Part shown: positions 58,909-64,000 of the stretch, piece by piece
Numbering within the stretch: the stretch's first letter is position 1
Layout: each line of letters begins with the position of its first letter
Assembly: GCA_050084515.1 (NCBI GenBank)
Contig: CM114272.1
Span: 22,506,001 to 22,570,000 of the forward strand
DNA length: 64,000 bases
Reading direction: 5' to 3'
From: Blasia pusilla
Lineage: Eukaryota; Marchantiophyta; Marchantiopsida; Blasiales
Translations under genes and position numbers: made by a program
The notes under the pieces: model-generated
Told to the model about the DNA's origin: nothing
What the model saw: only the letters and a program-made list of their open reading frames with translations
The model's database searches: none

Positions 58909-61900
58909 TTACGCGAATAAGTGCCGATGGTGACACGTGCAATTAGTTTTCGTATGAGAATGGAGGGTTATTATTCGTAGATTGAACACACAATACCATA
59001 TGGCATAGAAAGAAATTACTAAAATGAAGGTGGAAATCAACATTTTGAAGAAAGCACTCACAACCACAACACTTATGTTAAGAATTTTCTTCCTAAAAAT
59101 TAATGATGCAAGTTTAATTATTGGACCAAGAAGAAGTGCATACAAACCCAACAAACATGCAAAAATGGTTTTAAAAACTTTCTTTAAGAAAATAATTACA
59201 TGAATCATTAAATCCATTTTTCCTATGACAAAATTTAATGGGTTATTTAATATTTAATATTATTTTTTTGCTAATTTTTTCAAAATTTTAAAATAATGTA
59301 AAAAACTCTATCTATAAGACAAAAATCTTTTTTATATTTTCTTTAAAAAATTATGAAAATATTCTAATAAACAAGTTGGGCATAACACACTTATCTCATT
59401 TCAAGCATTCAACCCCTCACGACTTCAAAAAACTGTCACATACTTTTTTGCCTATAATGATATTAAAATTACTTAAGAAAAAAATGAGAGACTAAAATAT
59501 TAATGTCAATGATCTCAATTCCTTATAAGGATGCTTGAAACTAACGTTTCCCGACCACAACGTTCATATAGAATAGTGAATAATTCATGTCCTTTCATTA
59601 CGAAGACTAATGAGTTAAGGAAATTAAATATTGGCCTCTCTAATATTAGAAGTAAGACTTGTCTTGTATATAACTATTTTGGATACAAGAAGCCAACCTT
59701 TTGGCTAAGCGCTAAAAGTTGGTGGTAATTTGGAACGCATGGACTTTCTGATGCTGGCCACATGAGACGGCCTTACACCTCAAGAAACTAAAAGTTTTGC
59801 AAGAATGAATCGTTTATTTATGTTTTGTGTCCCTATAGGTTAGACTAAAATTTGTTTGGAATCTTTACAATATTCCATGTGAAATGGTCCCAGGGAAGAT
59901 GTGGTGCGGGTATCTCCCACGTATTTATTTGTAAGTCAAAGTAGTAGGACAACCCCCTACCATGTAAATAGTAAGGAATCATGCTATGGTGTATTTTGGA
60001 CATATCCTCGATAATTCAGTCTCCATATTCACCATCAGGTGGAATGTAACACGAGTGATTCGATGGCTATGAGATGAATCTCATTTATAATGAAAATATA
60101 GATATAAAAATATATATATGTAGAAAAAGGATGGGAAACCCATCACGATACAAAAGAGGGGGCATGGAGACCCAAAAAATAGACCTCAAGAGGCCGGAAT
60201 CGGCCCCGAGGAGAAAGAAGGGGGCTTTCCCTCCTAACGACCAAAATCACCAACAACGGGCGGTAAGGAGACTATGGTAAGTATGAAAATCTAACATGGG
60301 CAAATGAGACGTTTCATGGAATAATGGAACATGGATGAAGGGGAGATATTCATATATTTTTATTTCTTTCCACATATATCAAGTTTTCATTCCAATTATG
60401 TGTTTGCTACGAGTCAATGTCCAAGTGAAACTTTTAAGATAAATTGATATAAATATAACATTTCTGGATTTTTTCCATGGCGAATTTTTTGTGTTCTCAC
60501 GGAGCACTTCTATCTATAGTTCTATCTTGATATAGACGTCGTCTAGTGGCAACCATGCTATCCTTTAGTAACACTTCCCAATTTTTCCAAAAAAAAAAGG
60601 GATCATGTCATATGTCGTAAAGTTTCCTATGGAATTAGGCGAGTAGAGACGATCTAGAGGATAAAGTTTCAATATGTAAGGACCGTAAGGGAAGATGTGC
60701 GAGAGGAGGGGAGGAGGAGACGATAAGAAAGGAGGAATGGAATGACCTTCCACTTACCCTCCCTATTGCTCCAACTCCCTAAGAAATGGTGAGTAGAAAG
60801 AATGAGAGAATACATCTCACTCATAGCCTATCTTGAGAGAGGGATTTGGTTCCCTTTTAGAGGCATAGGTTTCCTATAGGGAGGTATGCCCACTTATCCT
60901 TTTTCAAGGCCCGGTGTGGCCTTTGGATACTTGACTATCTGGATCCCCTCTTTTGTTTTTCATCATGAGGTTCATCATTTGGATCTTTGGAGGTTATGAA
61001 ACAAAGACTCTTGATTCCTCTAAAAAGCATGGCTATGGAGATGTCAAGGACTCACAATGAGATGCGTGGGTGGACGGGAGAAGGGACCGTCCTTTCTCAA
61101 GCGACGGGAGGTGTGAACTCGGAAGGGTCCCTTCTCTCCAAAGTCGTGAACATGGATTGGCCCTTTGCTAAGGGTTGGAAGAGCCCCTCCTCAACAGTGA
61201 CACATAAGCTTTTTAAACCTTCTCATGTTGACACGTGTACAAGAATATTTAATTAAGTACCAACGAGAAGTAATAAAGGTCTTTTAACCGGGCAATATAT
61301 TAGTAGATTTTAAAAATTTATGGCATCTTCTTCTGTGGGAAATTTAGACTCTTATCCATGGACCATGTCCCATGGAATAAATCTTTCTCCCGCATTAAAT
61401 GCAGTTTTGGCTTCATTGGGAAAGGACCGCGGATAATTAACTACATGGTGGCGGTCTATTCCAAGTTTGGATATACTACGAACGAAAGTTCGTCATGGTT
61501 GAGTTACGGTAACTACGAAGTTTGGACAAGTCTAGGATTTCGAGAGGTGGAGAGCTCTTACTTGATGGAAATGGAGAGTAATAAGTGAGGATGGTCAATA
61601 AAAACTCTCCAAATTTGTTGGTGAGAGGATATGGAATAATTCTCCCTACCGGGGGTAACATGCCACCTATTTTTATTCCACAAAATAAATATCCCTGAAG
61701 ATTCGTGGATGTCCTTTTTCCCAAATTTTCAATGATTGTTGTTATGTTATGATGACTCCTTCGTGGATAACTCTTGGAGAAAAGATTTTTTATTATTAAT
61801 TTTTCTTCCTGTAAGGATAGAAAGAAAGACCATTTCACTTCACTTTCCTTTTCTACAAGACCAAGAGGTAATTTCCCACGATCTTCTTAGAGGAATGCTT

Positions 61901-63499
61901 GGCCTTCCAAAAAGTTCTCTTGTGGGGCTCATCATTCGATTTGTTTGCTGGCAAGGTTTTTGTCATTTCATGGGAAGGTGAATCCTCCATAAGATGATGT
62001 GGCTTTACTACGATAATAGAATTTGGCAATCCAGTTGGTTTTGTTTTTATTTTAGAGGCCCAAGACTTTTTGTGTGGAAGATTCGAATTTCTTTGGATTT
62101 CGACATAAGATTGGATCACCTCGTTGCCAAATCCTAGACGAAAGCCCAAATTCAATAATCCACCTGATTATAAAAATAAACCTCCAAATTCCACCATGGA
62201 AGATCATTTATTTATCCTTGATAGCATCTTTTTGGTGGAGTGAAGATTAGGGTAGTGAAAGGACTTTTCCTCATGGTCGGTGTGACCATATAAAATTGAC
62301 TCAGTTCAAATTTCAAAACTTTTCGTAATCTTTTAAAGACTTTTAGGATTTGCTATTTTCAGTTTCTATATTTCAATATTGAGCATTGAGGATTCAAAAT
62401 TTGGATTGTCATACATTACAAATATTAGAGATCTTTTTTCAAATGTTACCATGAAAGAGATAATTTTTTTGAATACGTGTATGTAAAGAGATCATTCTTT
62501 AAAATTTGATAAAATATAAAAACGAGGAATGAAATCTATAAATTAATCGCATTTTGGTAGGATAGGAAAAAAGTTTGAATGGAATGAGAGAATCAAGATC
62601 TATTTTTATATCCAATAATATTTTCCTCCATAAAATTATATATGTAGTCGTCTTCTTAGTTGAATGAGAATCACTTCCAATCATAACATGAATTGATTTT
62701 CTCGATCCCATTCTAGAAAAAAATGAATAGAATTGGCCATGAGAAAAAATATAGACGAAAATATGTAAACTCCATTATTTTATAAAGTTGACATTGGGGC
62801 TTATTAATTGTAAAGGTATGCATAGAATGAACACCTAATCTCAAATGCCTTCGTGATGATTGCTACATCTATCACATGTCACATAAATTCTTGAATCACC
62901 TATCAAAGGGACATGTTTCTCCCTTTTAATCATTCATAATTTGTAAGAGTATGCTCATGGCATCTAATTTTGAGCGGAAGTAATAAAGAGGTAATCGAAA
63001 AGATAAGAAAATATTCAAGAATTCTATTTGATAGATATGACTCATCATCTTATTTGGAATAGGGTCAACACTTAGAAAATTATGCTCTTGTACATAATAT
63101 AGGTTTATTTATAATAGTTTTCTTTAAATTTATATTTTCCACCATTCGCATAAATGGGAAATTATGAATTATGAGAAAATAATACATGAACAAATCACTC
63201 TATGTATAACAAATCTTGAAGATACAAAATGACCTAGTCCACCTATGTGCACTCAATTGAGCAACAATAAACTTGAACATGGAAAAAACTTGACATACGT
63301 ACGAGAATACCCTATCATCTCTAGGGATAGGTCTTCCTCACAACACTCTATTCCTTGGATCACTTATGTCATATAACTGTGATTCCTTTAACATCTATGT
63401 CATGAATTTTAATTTACGCTTCTCCTCATACTATAGGATCCTAAACATTACACAAACATAAGGCAAGAGCATCATAGATCCGTCATCCCATAGAGTGAA
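58909..63499. other. AT-rich DNA, no supported gene
   Basis: Numerous ORFs of up to 120 codons on both strands, none with a recognisable domain. A hydrophobic 102-codon minus-strand ORF at 58909-59217 is most easily explained as the translation of Lys/Asn-rich AT-rich sequence. Confidence 0.4.
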
Positions 63500-63795
63500 A
63501 GAGGTGGCTCAACAAAGAGAGAATGATTGAGCTCTCTCACTTTGGGTATACCTTTTCTCATTCCCTCAAGCTCTTTATGTGATGACCTATGCACACAAGC
63601 CATCTACTCAACCCGAACTTATGATGGTGGGTCAAGGGTTACTTTTCAAAAATATAGCGTAAACTCTTCCCGAAATGGAGAACTTAACCAAAATGTTCAG
63701 TTCCTAAATTAGTCCAAAATAGGGGATAACCTGCACACTCAAATTATTCCACCTCTTAGTAGATCATCCTTAACCTCTCAAGATTGGCGTTTGAC
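63500..63795 (-). mobile_element. Decayed LTR fragment of the methyltransferase-element family
   Basis: On the minus strand the order of landmarks matches part A of the LTR: gaggt...aggatgatc, a cctatttt block, then aactgaacattttgg..aagt, aacccttgac, agagcttgaggga and gagctc..cattctctctttgttga. It is much more diverged than the copy at 14133 and lacks both ends. Confidence 0.55.
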
Positions 63796-64000
63796 CTCCA
63801 TAAATACGCCGCGCGGATACTCTCTAGGAACACATAATTTTCACCATCAAGGTTGCACATAGACAAAAAATTTATTTGCAGACTTATGTCCGTCTCTAAG
63901 ACGGATATATTCGTGCGGGGCGCGGGAACCCACGGCCTGCACCCAAGCCCGTCCTGCCCGCAACGTTCACCCGTGCTTGGGCAACCCGCACACAATCTAA

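Noticed and set aside
58909-59217. Hydrophobic 102-codon minus-strand ORF that looks like a membrane protein
   Set aside because: The hydrophobicity follows from the complement of A-rich sequence, there is no family signature, and no flanking exon could be fitted.

Overview
This window looks like repeat-rich nuclear DNA from a land plant or close streptophyte relative that makes flagellated sperm (bryophyte, lycophyte, fern or charophyte); I cannot name the species. The evidence is a spliced gene for a probable sperm-flagellum central-apparatus protein, a plastid-type Rho-N gene with a transit-peptide-like first exon, and hAT, CACTA-like, Ty3/gypsy and R2-like transposable elements of plant type. 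There is no operon structure, no convincing tRNA or rRNA gene and no CRISPR array. Only two host genes can be supported with any confidence; most of the remaining DNA is transposable elements at different stages of decay.

Layout. 858-5578 is a hAT transposon with short terminal inverted repeats, a perfect palindromic 8-bp target duplication, CCGG-rich ends and a broken transposase gene. 6.25-9.33 kb is a decayed Ty3/gypsy pol split by about 2.2 kb of inserted DNA. 9.4-11.5 kb has two CACTA-like ends and a long CT microsatellite. 12.6-15.6 kb is a degenerate repeat array holding a solo LTR (14133-14774). It is followed by the 3' end of an R2-like non-LTR element (15.6-16.1 kb). 17040-20552 is a two-exon RHON1-like gene. 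20.6-26.4 kb holds only two unrecognised ORFs. 26-36.6 kb is an AT-rich block with a six-exon, 368-residue gene (29229-32486) that I read as a C1a-32/CLAMP-family ciliary protein, and a near-perfect 344-bp inverted repeat. 37.4-39.9 kb is a broken R2-like element.

The central discovery is the 10.9-kb element at 42315-53220. It is a Ty3/gypsy retrotransposon whose pol encodes protease, a C5-cytosine DNA methyltransferase of DNMT3-like type, reverse transcriptase, RNase H, DDE integrase and a C-terminal PHD finger, in that order. Its terminal repeats are arranged as A1-internal-B1-A2-B2 rather than as two complete LTRs. This copy is dead, but mostly through in-frame stop codons that fit C-to-T or G-to-A change, the kind of damage expected from methylated cytosine. 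An element that carries both a DNA methyltransferase and a chromatin-reading finger could write and read its own chromatin state; that is inference.

From 53.2 kb to the end there is a second decayed Ty3/gypsy copy of the 6-9 kb family (54.2-55.6 kb), an array of palindromic repeat modules (56.65-57.22 kb), and a further decayed LTR fragment (63.5-63.8 kb). The rest is AT-rich DNA with no gene I can support.
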